A stretch of DNA of 64,000 nt, taken from contig CP103021.1 in the NCBI GenBank assembly GCA_024752435.1, positions 1,550,001 to 1,614,000 on the forward strand. The letters run 5' to 3'. Source of the DNA: Allantophomopsis cytisporea. Taxonomy: Eukaryota; Ascomycota; Leotiomycetes; Phacidiales; Phacidiaceae. The translations under genes and the position numbers were made by a program. The notes beneath the pieces were generated by a model. The model ran no database searches, had not been told where the DNA came from, and saw only the letters and a program-made list of their open reading frames with translations. Numbering within the stretch: position 1 is the first letter of the stretch; each line of letters starts with the position of its first letter. Below, one piece after another: positions 12,401-22,514 of this stretch.

Positions 12401-14747
12401 CAGCATCCTCGAGTTCCAACCCCTCCGGTGAGTCATCACAAAGTATCTCAGAGACCAAATTCCAGATGGTTTTACAACATTTCAGAATTCGGCCCTGTAT
12501 GTCTTGCCAAGCGGAATCATTCAAAATGCCTTCGTAGTTCGATCGATTGACTAATTTCCACACAGTGCTACGAATATTAGCTACAATGCAACGAAAGCCG
12601 AAGTATCGGTAAACTTACTTTATCGATGCAAACTGTCCATGAATGGGATGATGTTCGACCGCATTGTTTAGGTTCTCCTCAGCTTTAGCCGTCTTCTGCT
12701 CAAGTGCCGTTACCATTTCAGAAATTATGGCAAGGCGCTCATAGTCCGAGCTTGCGAAATAATATACCAATTCGTGACACCGACTTACTCCATCAGCTTG
12801 ATCGGCACGTCCAGATGACTCGGAGGCGAACTCAAGTCGGGTTTTGCAAATCTTGAGGAGACGGAGACGTTTCTTGGAACACGATGAGTCCGACATGTTG
12901 ATAATATCATCAGTGGCTTCGGTGTCGTTGTCGTCGAAGCAAGTCTCGGGCGCCGATTTCAGAACCTCTGTGGCGGCTACACGCACGTCTTCGAACGGAT
13001 CGGCAAGCGAGTCAAGAAGTAATCGAATAAGGCTTGCAGTAAATATTGCTGAAGATGATGTCTGCTGGCAGTGTGAAGTTCTGTTTACTGTGGTTGTTTG
13101 GTTTTCTTGTAAGGGAAAGGCCACATCAGACCGAATGAACAACTGTATGGCTCGTAAAGAAGTTATATGGCGCTGATATGAAGCCGTTGATACGAGTTCA
13201 CCTGAGAGAAAGTCAAGATACCAGGATAGGAAATCCAAATGAGATTGAAGAGCAGTTGCAATTTGTTGTGTGGGCTGTGAAGTATTGGTGTTGTTGGTGG
13301 CATCTGGATTCGTTAATGAAAGCGTGTCTGCGTGTGTCTGTACTTTGTGAAGTTTTCCCCCAGAAGAATTCGAAGTAGCTTGGAGAGCGTACTCCAAGCT
13401 TTGAAGCTCTCTTTTAAGATTGGCAGTGGCAGCACGAAGTCTTTCCGCCAGATGTCTTGTACTGCTCAAAACTTCATTGCGGAATTTCGCATCAGTATCA
13501 GCATGAAGATAGCCAATGTTATTACGAAGAATGCGAAGGGCCTTATCGGTGAATGGGCGTCCAGGGGCAGATGAAGTTATCAAGACTGAGAGCGCTGAAG
13601 TCCTGACTATCCCAGCTGGATGCACAAGTAATTCTCCAATAATGTCTTCCGGAAGCAGAACATGGCTTCGCACTTTTCCAGGGGCCTTAGAAAGCTTCAC
13701 GGGCTCTAATTAAATATCAGCACTTGCATAAGCACAACAGGAACTTTGACAAATGGACAAACCTGGTTCTTCGACTAAACCCAATTTTTTACCCGCCTCC
13801 ATAGCAGCAAGGAACAAGAATGCGCTGGCATCAAAATCTCCAGATTCAAGAAGAGGTAATGACTTCAGCTCCGTGAGGTGTTGCAAGAACGCCACTGAGC
13901 CTTCTCGATCTGTTTTGAACAACGGTGGGAACAGATGACGCTGAATATTTTCAAGAGACTCAGGATACTGTTCAAGACCTTCATGCATCCACCTTTTCCA
14001 TTGCGAAGAATATCTGCCCTCCGATTTTGCAATCTTGGAATCACTGTCAAGCTCGGCAAAGAGACTAACCAAGAACTTTCCGGCTGATGGAGCGACATCC
14101 TGAAGAGCCATCCATTCAAAGATACTCAGCACGAATGAGTCTAGAACAGTAGCTACATCTGTTGAATCTTGAATAGATGCATCTTGGGATATGCGAGTAA
14201 CGTATACATCAAGCAAGTCTGCAGGTGATACACTTTTCTTCATGAGGTACAATTCGAGGGCTTTGAAGGCAGGTTTGACAAGTGGCTGAGGCCCTTGGTG
14301 GGCGATGATAGCCAGTGATCTTTCTAGAATTTGCGATTTTAGCTCTTTTGACAAAGTCTCATCTTTCTGAGCAGTTAGTAGAGTAGATGACAATTCTAGG
14401 ATTTGTCTCATAGATTTATGCTGATGTCTTTCATTCCATTCAATGTAGAAATTGAAAAGATCTAGGCAGGTCTTGCTTGACATTACAATGCCCCGCAATG
14501 GTTGGGACTTTGATTTCCTACATTGCTCAATGAAGAAACAGAGTTTTAGACATGCTTCATTAGAAGAGTGACCTGGCTGTTCAGCGGCCTGGAAAAGAGC
14601 GCGGATGTGCTCATTGGCTGTACTATAATTCTTGTGAATATGGTCACTTTTTTAATGAATTGAGATAACAGCCTACCTTGTTTGCTCGGCTTCTGGTAGC
14701 CCAACAAGTTTTGTGACAAACTCTCTACCTTCGTTGCCCTTCGCCAT
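9444..14747 (-). CDS. TRM732: THADA/Trm732-like protein (DUF2428), tRNA 2'-O-methylation cofactor, seven exons
   Basis: Minus-strand exons: 14747-14677, 14622-13763, 13705-12619, 12567-12334, 12275-12038, 11978-11677 and 11622-9444. All six introns are 51-59 bp and frames join exactly, giving 1,656 residues. The diagnostic DUF2428 block spans exons 4-7: RRSAGIPMMF, VHALNCLRETF, then SKWAIRNCGLLLFRSL across the last junction. The rest is helical and repeat-like, consistent with the HEAT/ARM-type solenoid of this family. In yeast Trm732 partners the methyltransferase Trm7 to 2'-O-methylate position 32 of tRNA; human THADA is the homologue. The fungal protein is longer than yeast Trm732 (about 1,420 residues). 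At the last intron, an in-frame alternative acceptor six bases upstream would add two residues; the TTTCAG site was preferred because it is farther from the branch point. Confidence 0.88.
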
Positions 14748-15159
14748 GGTTGATAACTTTCTCGTGCGTAAAGGTCTCTTGAAATTAAATTTTAAGGTGC
14801 TTGAAAATTTCTCGACAAACTCTTTAAGGTGATATGTAATGACTACACCATGCCGGATAGAATTTCAAAGATGGTCAAAAGAGAGCAAACATCTTCTAAG
14901 AGCCCTGGAAGAAGATATATATATAAAACCCAGAGAAATATTCGCTTGGCCAGGGTCGTTGTCTATTTGTCTGGGGAAAAGATAATGGCGAGCAGAGCCG
15001 CTAGCGCACGGACCATCTCCCGACACGGATAATTCTGACATGATCGGCCGCGAACTGGATTTCTTTACGCATCATCGACAGCGACCAGAAAAAAAAAGTC
15101 TTGAACATCTTCAAACTCCCAGCTGTTCGAACATCCGACTCATCAGAGACTCATCAAAA
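14748..15159. promoter_or_regulatory. Shared divergent promoter of the Trm732-like gene and TIM23
   Basis: Only 412 bp separate the two divergent start codons, so both promoters must lie here. A TATATATATA stretch is seen at about 14915-14925. No other regulatory site can be assigned by eye. Confidence 0.6.
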
Positions 15160-15883
15160 ATGTCGATTTGGGATTCTCTCACTGGACGCAAGTCCTCATC
15201 GCAATCCTCTTCCTCCCAACAAACCTCGCCTTCCGCACCCACAGACTCATTCCAACCTACTCCTTTCAACCCAGCAGAGGCGCAGGATGTTTCTTCTTTC
15301 CTGAGCGGCCCTGCTTTTGCCGATCCATCGCAATTACATCCCCTAGCCGGCCTCAACCAACAGACCCTTGATTACCTTACTCTCGAAGATTCGACCCTTT
15401 CAGATCTCCCAGGAGCGCAATCAGCACTACCATCGCGAGGATGGTCTGATGATCTCTGTTATGGAACCGGAGTCACATATCTCGCAGCTTTGTGCGCTGG
15501 AGGAGCATGGGGTCTTCAGGAGGGTTTGAGAAGATCCGCCTCACAACCACCAAAGTTGCGCCTAAACTCGACCCTTAACGCCATTACCAGAAGAGGACCT
15601 TTCCTTGGTAACTCTGCTGCCGTGGTTGCTATGTGTTACAATGGATTCAACTCTTTCATCGGTCATCTCAGGGGAAAGCACGACTCTGCGAATAGTGTCA
15701 TGGCAGGAGCATTGAGCGGCGCTCTCTTCAAGTCGACGAGGGGTATCAGACCAATGATGATCTCGAGTGGAATTGTTGCGTCCGTAGCGGGTGGCTGGGC
15801 TGTAAGTTAAATTTCCGAACGCTATTTCGCAACAACATTCGCTGATATTTCTCAATTAGGTATTGCGTAAAGCTGCTTTCTAG
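15160..15883 (+). CDS. TIM23: Tim23, channel subunit of the mitochondrial presequence translocase
   Basis: Exons 15160-15801 and 15860-15883 (58-bp intron, GTAAGT donor, CTGAT branch) give 221 residues, matching yeast Tim23 (222). The N-terminal ~90 residues are hydrophilic, Ser/Gln-rich and contain the PLAGLNQQTLDYLTLE segment typical of the intermembrane-space receptor domain. The C-terminal half holds the Tim17/22/23 fold: glycine-rich spans including YGTGVTYLAALCAGGAWGL, the RRGPFLGNSAAV segment, and a final span SGIVASVAGGWAV. The last exon encodes only seven residues (VLRKAAF). Tim23 forms the inner-membrane import channel with Tim17 and Tim50. The ATG chosen begins MSIWDSLTGRK; the open frame extends upstream but without family-like sequence. 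Confidence 0.95.
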
Positions 15884-18046
15884 ATGATGATGATTGCCAT
15901 GAGCAATATTGCATTCTCGTCCACGAATAGCGCTCTCGGCGTCGACCATCAAGGAGATGGTACATGAGCGACATACTGTATTAGCACCTCCTTCGTTTCT
16001 GTCGGAACACCATAGACTTCGTAATGGGCGCGGGATGCATCAAGCGAAGAGCGGACTCTCTCTCCTCTGCATTGGGTTATTGTAAATATAGAATATACTG
16101 CGGCCTTCGTCGGGGGACGATTGGCGTGGTGGGCGTTGTTATTTAGCATAGGAGTATAATGCACATGTGTATGATTTCTTTCTTCAACATATTGCTTGAT
16201 GTCAGTGATAGGTTCTAGAGGCCCGAGCGCTGTGCAAGTGTCTTTTAGGCTATGGCAGATCTACTTAATCCAATTCGACAACACCTCAGTATCAAATCAG
16301 GCTGGATCATATGGGTAGAGCTGGCACAGCAACACCGGATAGAAGGAGTTTTGGGGATCATGCTGACTCTAGGCTTCTGAGTGTCTAGTTGAGCCACATG
16401 GATTTGTTAAAGATCTCGACCTCAATAAACCTGGTTAATTCATGTAAGACTAGGTCCCACATATTAAGACTCAGCTAGAATTGGCCCTTCAAGGAAGTTG
16501 TTCAAGGTCTTTAAAAAAAGACGACCTCGTGCAACAAGTTCCCCAAGTCTAAGGGTATAGAGAAAATCAGCCGATCGTGTCCGTCAATAATCGGACACCC
16601 AAGATCTGCTCTGATCTCTGATGCTACGACTTGTTAAACCTATTCCTCTGAGAACACGCCTTCTTAGAAGGGTCCTTGGCTCTGCATGCATCATAATCGA
16701 GGATCTCATCATGCTAGCTATTTTGTCCAGCACGTAGCACCAGATCACGCATGAGGAGGAACAGATAACTGAGCAAGTGAATCAGAGTAAGTATACGCCT
16801 AAGACTGTACCGAGTTTTTGGTTGGAGAAACCTTTAAGACCTGGATACCTGAACTTTTGAGAGTCCTTAAGTATATGGCGGTATGAATATGAGATATTAG
16901 TGAGGTGCTCTTGAAATTATCAAAACACTGGTCGCCGATAGGGGTTCTGTCCAGATAAGTTCTCGAACTGAGTCCACATGATACTCTTTCTATCTTTTTT
17001 GTTTCTTTCTCCCGGTGATGGGCTTGCTTTCCACATTTGCATATTGAATCTTCATGTGCGATTTAGCAAAATATAGCTATCGACCCCGACTTTTGCCCCG
17101 TCATTTCAATTGGAATACCGCCCTGGCTCTTTCGAATTTAGAGTGCCAGCAAGACAACAACAAAAAAGGCAGAAAATGAAACACGAAACGACAAGCCAAC
17201 AAGACTTCGTCCTGGATCAGGATTTTGAGACTGTTCGCCTTTTCGTTGTCAATGATCACTTTTATTGCGTGATATTTATAGATAAGATGGTAAGGCAGAT
17301 AGATACTGTTCGACAACGCTACTACGAATAACAGTTGAATAGCCAAGTCCAAAATATATACCCCGTTGGTTGAAATTTATATTGGAATAATTGGACTTGG
17401 GAGTTGATGGCGCTTCATACAATATCATTGTGATGTGTAACTTGGGACTAATAACTGTATTTTTCTACAAGTTCTCTTACTTCCTCTTATCCGAACAATG
17501 TGCGAAGATTAGTAGCTCTATCGTTTCCGTTTTCGAACAGCAGTCTGTACGAAGTCATGAATAAAAGGAGGAAGATGAGTTTTTCAATTCTACCAAAATT
17601 ATATATGTGAAGGACGAGCGTAAGATAATATGTTGCATTAGATCACCTAGGTGGTCGTAATCTGGAAATAGGCAAAAATGATAGAGAAGATCAAAATGTT
17701 AAATCTTTGACATATGTTGGATTGAAGAGAGAGAGAGAGAGAGCATTCGAGGTGCAGCCACAGTTTTTTAAAACTAGAAGGGCCTAATTTCTACGGTCAT
17801 AGCTACATATATACATCAAAAACAATAGAAATTTCTTTACTTCTAAGCCTCAAGTCTCTCGTCAGCTACAATTTGCACTCTCCGGACCCCATGGTGGAAA
17901 GAACATACCGTTGTCAGCTGAAGAGTAAACATTGATGTGCGACGCCTAGTAAAGCTGAGAATATAAACAGCATAACGCGCTCCACCTGAGCACCTTATAC
18001 TCCTGCTCTGGTTCTATCATACTGTCGCACAAAACCACCACAGAAA
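15884..18046. other. 2.2-kb intergenic stretch with no supported gene
   Basis: Short open frames on both strands lack motifs or convincing splice sites. A small inverted repeat (GTGTCCG..CGGACAC, 7-bp arms, 8-base loop) lies near 16577-16598. A GA dinucleotide run sits near 17725-17743. The part from 16,200 to 16,800 is less AT-rich than its surroundings and could be an old repeat, but nothing identifies it. Confidence 0.45.
17725..17743 (+). repeat. (GA)n microsatellite
   Basis: An uninterrupted purine run made of GA units in intergenic DNA about 300 bp upstream of the orphan gene at 18047. Confidence 0.8.
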
Positions 18047-19078
18047 ATGCCGCCTTATAGCATCGATCAGATGGCGGAGCTCCTCATTGAGCGTATAATC
18101 CGTAAAAATATCTTTGGCTTTACCAACCGTATGTCTGCAGATATGCTAACGAATCTTACATTATTGGACGCGGATGAGATTGAGGGAAGACCATCTGGAC
18201 ACGTCGAGAATTTCTCGGATTTACACACATATCTACACCTCGCGAGCAAGACTACAATGATGAACGATAGGCTCGACGCTCAATGTTTGGAGATCCTTAA
18301 CGATAGGAACAAAGACTCACACACGGAAATCGCGAAGTATCTAGACCAATACCTCCAAGCTATCGGTCATGAGGTTGAGATCGAAAAGTTGGGCGCGGAC
18401 ATCAACCTGAAGGTAGGTCACTAAATCTCTTCCGCGGATCAATAATCGCAGTGGCTGACCATTTACAGTCACATGCTGTTGCACATTATCGAGTATTTGC
18501 CAATATTATTCTTGACCCTCCGAGAACCGACAGGACGGAATTCAAGATCGTGCTCTCAAGAATGGTTCATCCCGAGATCGGGCCAGTCGAGTCAATCAAC
18601 TTATTCTTCCCGTACTCGATTCATTTCTCAGACTTCAAGAACAGGCTGCAGTTTCATACGCAGCAAGAGCAAGGCAAGCTTGACGGTGATACATATGAGG
18701 ATGACCCATTCGTTTTTCGAATCTATAACACGACTGGGCGACAGTTATCAGAACTCGAGGGCTTAGATGAGGCAAGCCTTTCGAAAATCATCAATGAATA
18801 CAAGCAGGATAAATTTGCGGTATTCTGGCATGTTCGTGGATCCCTTCTCCGTCAGGGAGAGAGAGCAAGAGCTGACATAACTACAGACAAAAGACAATGA
18901 AGCTTATGAAAGGATGAAAGTGAGAATCCAAGAAGAAGAATACAGGGAGTCCATTGAGGAAATAGAGGATGAAAACAAGGACTTCACTATGGAAGAAGGA
19001 CAACTTCTTGATGAGTTGATAGCGAAGGATGAGCAAAGCTGCCTTGGTAGGATGCCAAAGCAAAATGCTGATTCATAA
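18047..19078 (+). CDS. Orphan protein of unknown function, three exons
   Basis: Exon 1 is 18047-18412, exon 2 starts at 18469, and exon 3 is 18887-19078. Intron 1 (18413-18468) has a clear GTAGGT donor and CTGAC branch. The donor of intron 2 is ambiguous: GTTCGT at 18832 or GTATTC at 18820 both keep the frame, giving 306 or 302 residues. Exon 3 is clearly coding, with a Glu/Lys-rich helix (EEEYRESIEEIEDE) before the stop. The N-terminal exon looks helical (MAELLIERIIRKN); the middle exon has mixed beta-like character around FKIVLSRMVHP. No catalytic motif, signal peptide or membrane span is visible, and I do not recognise a family. It stands alone between long non-coding stretches, which suggests a lineage-restricted gene. 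Confidence 0.68.
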
Positions 19079-20178
19079 AACGGAACTACACTCCCAACCA
19101 AATAATTGTCGTGTCAAGGACAAGGACAATAGCCAGGTATAGCAATGACTTTAGACATTATGACCGGACGACGCATAGACGTGGGATGTATTCTGCTGCA
19201 AACGATCCAATCATCATTGCCATGGAGATTAAGGCCCGAGATAGTCAAGGCTTTTCGTGACTCAAAGATATTGGGTTTACAGGGGTTCATTAAGCTTGTC
19301 CATAGACTCAGCGAATCAGTGCTTGGTTATCTTTCACTCATAACCGACTTTCGCCTAGGATACAGTGGTGAATCCTCCGCTTTGAGCTCCGACCTGGTGG
19401 AACCTAAAGGGAGTTCATCTTGACGTGAATCTGGGATAATTACATCTTATCCTCATCATTAAGTCGGTATGGTATTCATTTGCAATGCTGAATTACCTGA
19501 TGTGACAATGTGTACTCATTAGAATTACGAATTACGAATAGTAGTACCTCATGCGCCCAAACGTTCAGCAGGAGATGGACCCTCATAGGCTTTCTTTTTA
19601 ACCTGCTTATACCCTGGGACAACTCAATAAGCTTGTACCTTATTTACGCGAAGGGAAAGAAAAATCTTGCTGCCAAGTCATTCCGAGCCTAAAATAAGCT
19701 CATGCAGACCCAAGCTTAACCCCTAGGAGCCACATTAATCAAGTTGAACTGGATACTTCTACCACGAGCATTTCCTTCTTATGTCCAAACCCATGTATTC
19801 GATGCGGTTCAGCCGTACTCGCTAGGCGACAGCGAGGTTTCCACGGCTGGGGCATCGGTGGTCATCTCGGGTATAAAATCTAAGATGGATCACCAGTGTC
19901 TTGGCAGCAGGCTGCTGTCTGCCTTTGGAAATTATCGTGATTGCTGGGTAGGTATGCCTCGAATACGACGGGACTGTATATAAGCCTTATTTGGCACCTT
20001 TGATGTAGGCCAATTTCTTTAGTTCTTTCAGCTCATCTCCAGCCTCTGCTGCACTTTCGTTCACTCTACGTTCGTTCTTTAATCAATCAAATAAATCTCG
20101 CTCAAGACTTTTGACTTAAGATTCGAATTATTCACTCATTACCATCGTTCTTCCAATTGCCGTGAACTTTCATTCACC
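19079..20178. other. Intergenic, includes promoter of the GPI-anchored protein gene
   Basis: No gene is supported. A TATATAAG element at 19977-19984, about 195 bp upstream of the next ATG, is followed by a pyrimidine-rich leader, a common fungal promoter layout. Confidence 0.5.
19977..19984 (+). promoter_or_regulatory. TATA box candidate for the GPI-anchored protein gene
   Basis: The sequence TATATAAG is a strong TATA match, followed by a CT-rich segment and then the ATG at 20179. Inferred from sequence only. Confidence 0.55.
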
Positions 20179-21303
20179 ATGCGGACTTCCACTGTATTCG
20201 CCATTGCTAGCGCTCTCATCCCATTGGCGTCTACCTCTGATGTTGGCGTCAATGTTTTTACATTCAGTAAGTCTGGTAGCACCGGCGTCACAGCACGCCA
20301 ATACGATAGTTCTTCTGGTGATCAACCTCCTCCTCCTCCTACTTCTGGATCTTCAGGCACACCGCCACCTCCACCTCCACCTCAGTCAGCCGATGGATAC
20401 TCAGGAGACTTAAGCAGCGATGCTGGCTACTACCCAGAAGAGTACGGAAGCGATGGTGATGACGGAGATTACGGAGACGACTACGGAGACGACTACGGAG
20501 ACGACTATGGGGATGGTTATGGAGACGGTGACGATGGCGTCACCTATGACAGCGAGATCGACCAATATCTGTCTGAAGTATGCTATCCGTATATGGGCGA
20601 GTCGCTTTATGATGACGCACTCGAATCTGGAGACTGGTCTAACTTCCCGCCATGCATTGCTTATGGTGCAATCGACGAAGCCTGTTTGGTGAATGGCACC
20701 AGCCAACTCGATATCATTGCTGAGCAAGAGTGCATGTGCAACGGCGGTTTCTTCGAGGCCCTCAAGGGTTGTAATGCCTGTTACATGGATCACGGTGGTG
20801 TATCTAATGTCAATTGGTATACACCATCTACCCTCGATACTCTTCAATCCACCTACTGCAACGCAAAGGCTCCCGATGAGTTCTACGATCTTGTAGATGA
20901 GACTTTCTATGACAGCGATGAGTACGACACCTACATCTACACCACCGCCTCCGACCTCTACCCAGACCAGACTGCTGCCTCTTACTACTTTACTGCTACA
21001 AAACCTTTGACAGCTGGTGCTATCACCGCCACCGGGACCAACAACTTCAGCCCAGTCACACGTTCGAATTCCGCCTCTGGCATGACGACTTTTACTTCTA
21101 CTTCTACAAGCTCCTCTTCTGGTACTTCTACACTAGCATCAACGGACTCTTCTGTCAGCTCCTCAGGCACTGGATCTGCGTCTGCAGGCGCCACAAGTTC
21201 TATATCTGCCGCAGCTTCAATTGCTACCACCAACTCTGCCGCTGAGCTCAAGGTTGGTGGCCTGTTGGCTGCTGTCGTACTTAGTGCTGGACTGGTGTTG
21301 TAG
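20179..21303 (+). CDS. Secreted, probably GPI-anchored cell-surface protein with Asp/Tyr/Gly repeats
   Basis: A single exon encodes 374 residues. A cleavable signal peptide (residues 1-19, MRTSTVFAIASALIPLAST) is followed by polyproline blocks (PPPPP and PPPPPPP). An acidic tandem repeat then appears (GDDYGDDYGDDYGD, ~97-115). The central domain (~130-230) has several cysteines (VCYPYMG, PPCIAYG, ACLVNG, ECMCNG, GCNACYMDHGG). A long Ser/Thr-rich stalk leads to a hydrophobic C-terminus (GGLLAAVVLSAGLVL) with no charged tail, which is the classic GPI-attachment layout. It is most likely a wall or plasma-membrane protein; no enzymatic motif is seen. A TATA element lies about 195 bp upstream. The cysteine pattern is not the CFEM pattern I would recognise, so no family name is given. 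Confidence 0.85.
   Translation: MRTSTVFAIASALIPLASTSDVGVNVFTFSKSGSTGVTARQYDSSSGDQPPPPPTSGSSGTPPPPPPPQSADGYSGDLSSDAGYYPEEYGSDGDDGDYGDDYGDDYGDDYGDGYGDGDDGVTYDSEIDQYLSEVCYPYMGESLYDDALESGDWSNFPPCIAYGAIDEACLVNGTSQLDIIAEQECMCNGGFFEALKGCNACYMDHGGVSNVNWYTPSTLDTLQSTYCNAKAPDEFYDLVDETFYDSDEYDTYIYTTASDLYPDQTAASYYFTATKPLTAGAITATGTNNFSPVTRSNSASGMTTFTSTSTSSSSGTSTLASTDSSVSSSGTGSASAGATSSISAAASIATTNSAAELKVGGLLAAVVLSAGLVL
20470..20529 (+). repeat. In-frame tandem repeat encoding GDDYGDDYGDD
   Basis: Near-identical 12-base units (GGAGACGACTAC and variants) repeat about four to five times, extending the acidic Asp-Tyr-Gly stretch of the cell-surface protein. Such coding repeats often vary in copy number between strains. 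Confidence 0.75.
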
Positions 21304-22514
21304 ATGCTCTCTTACGAGAGCCACTTCTGTGGCGTGGAACATTCTAGGAGCTAAAGCCCAGACACGATGATTGATGAGTCAGATAATAGAATACAATAAA
21401 TACATAATTATGAAATATCAGCATAGCATAGCATACATGGAGTATGCCATTTAAAGAGAGATGTGATAACCTAACCTTATGGATTGCTACCTCTTCTCCT
21501 TGTTGTCTGCATTCGTGCTGTTTGACGTGTCTCAGGTGGCGCAATTATGAATAGATAGGTGTTTATCACTTCATATGTTGACAAATGATATATCATTATT
21601 TTGCAGCTCCTTTTACTTCAGGAGAAAGGGGAATTGATCCTTCTTTCTGGAAATACTCCGAATCATGGTGATCCAACCCTCTTCCATCTTTTGAGTCAGG
21701 AGAACTTTAATTCTCCGGGTTGTCTTTAAGATGTTGATCGAAGATTCGCCGGATAAGGTTCCATGGGAGATAGATGTATGTACTTGTGGTGCCTTATATA
21801 AGAGGCTGTAACTTGGTCACAGCGCTTTCTCAGCGATTGTGCAGAGGATTCTGATAGGAAAGAGGCAATCTCCGTTGCTTTTTGAGTGCAAGTACTACAA
21901 GAAAAGCAGTTTATGTTTACTACATTTGGAATTATGCAGCACAGAGTGACCTAAACACTCACAAAACGTCGTACACGCATTGATATTTCCCCTGCGCCAA
22001 ACGCATTCGTTCATCATTGAACAAGGGTCATCCTCGCACCTTCTGTCCATACGTAGAGTACCATTTGATCTTAACCTTCAACCTTTAACATCACAACGAA
22101 ACGAAGAGCTGCATAACGCAGCTCACTTTCACCACGTCTTCCAACAAGAAACGGAAGCTCGCCCCGCAAAGTGCCCAGCTCACCGACGTCAAGACCAACA
22201 TAACGTCGAGAAGTTTCTCGGAGCCAAGAGACCTCAATTCTACATCGCCTGTTGATCTCTCGGCCCAGACCAATCCTCAGGAATCTCTAGCGGAAGCCAC
22301 AACATTACCGCAATTGCGATCGCACCTTCACGAATCGGTAACATCGAACGAAGAAACATCTTCTGCCGCGAGTTCTCCAAGTGCCGCATACGCAGGCCTG
22401 ACTTTAGAAAGCGAGAGTCGAAGTCTTGAACATCTTTTAAAGTCACGATCGAGACTGTCCAGTCCCCAGGCCGAATCCACCTCCCTGCGTCAGACTGCCA
22501 CTCACAGGGCTATT
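21304..22514. other. Intergenic and deubiquitinase leader, with an open but ATG-less frame from 22089
   Basis: A TATATAAG-like element lies at about 21795-21802. A 14-codon upstream ORF (21913-21954) follows. No ATG then occurs until 22515. The frame of the deubiquitinase is open back to 22089 and looks coding (contains KKRKLAPQSAQ), although it has no start codon; see findings. Confidence 0.5.

Noticed and set aside
16577..16598. Small hairpin (GTGTCCG/CGGACAC) as transposon ends
   Set aside because: The arms are only 7 bp with an 8-base loop and there is no element between them; it is most likely chance or an old relic.
20410..20847. Minus-strand frame of 145 codons within the GPI-anchored protein gene
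   Set aside because: Its Val/Ser/Ile-rich sequence is the mirror of the sense-strand repeat; it has no independent support.
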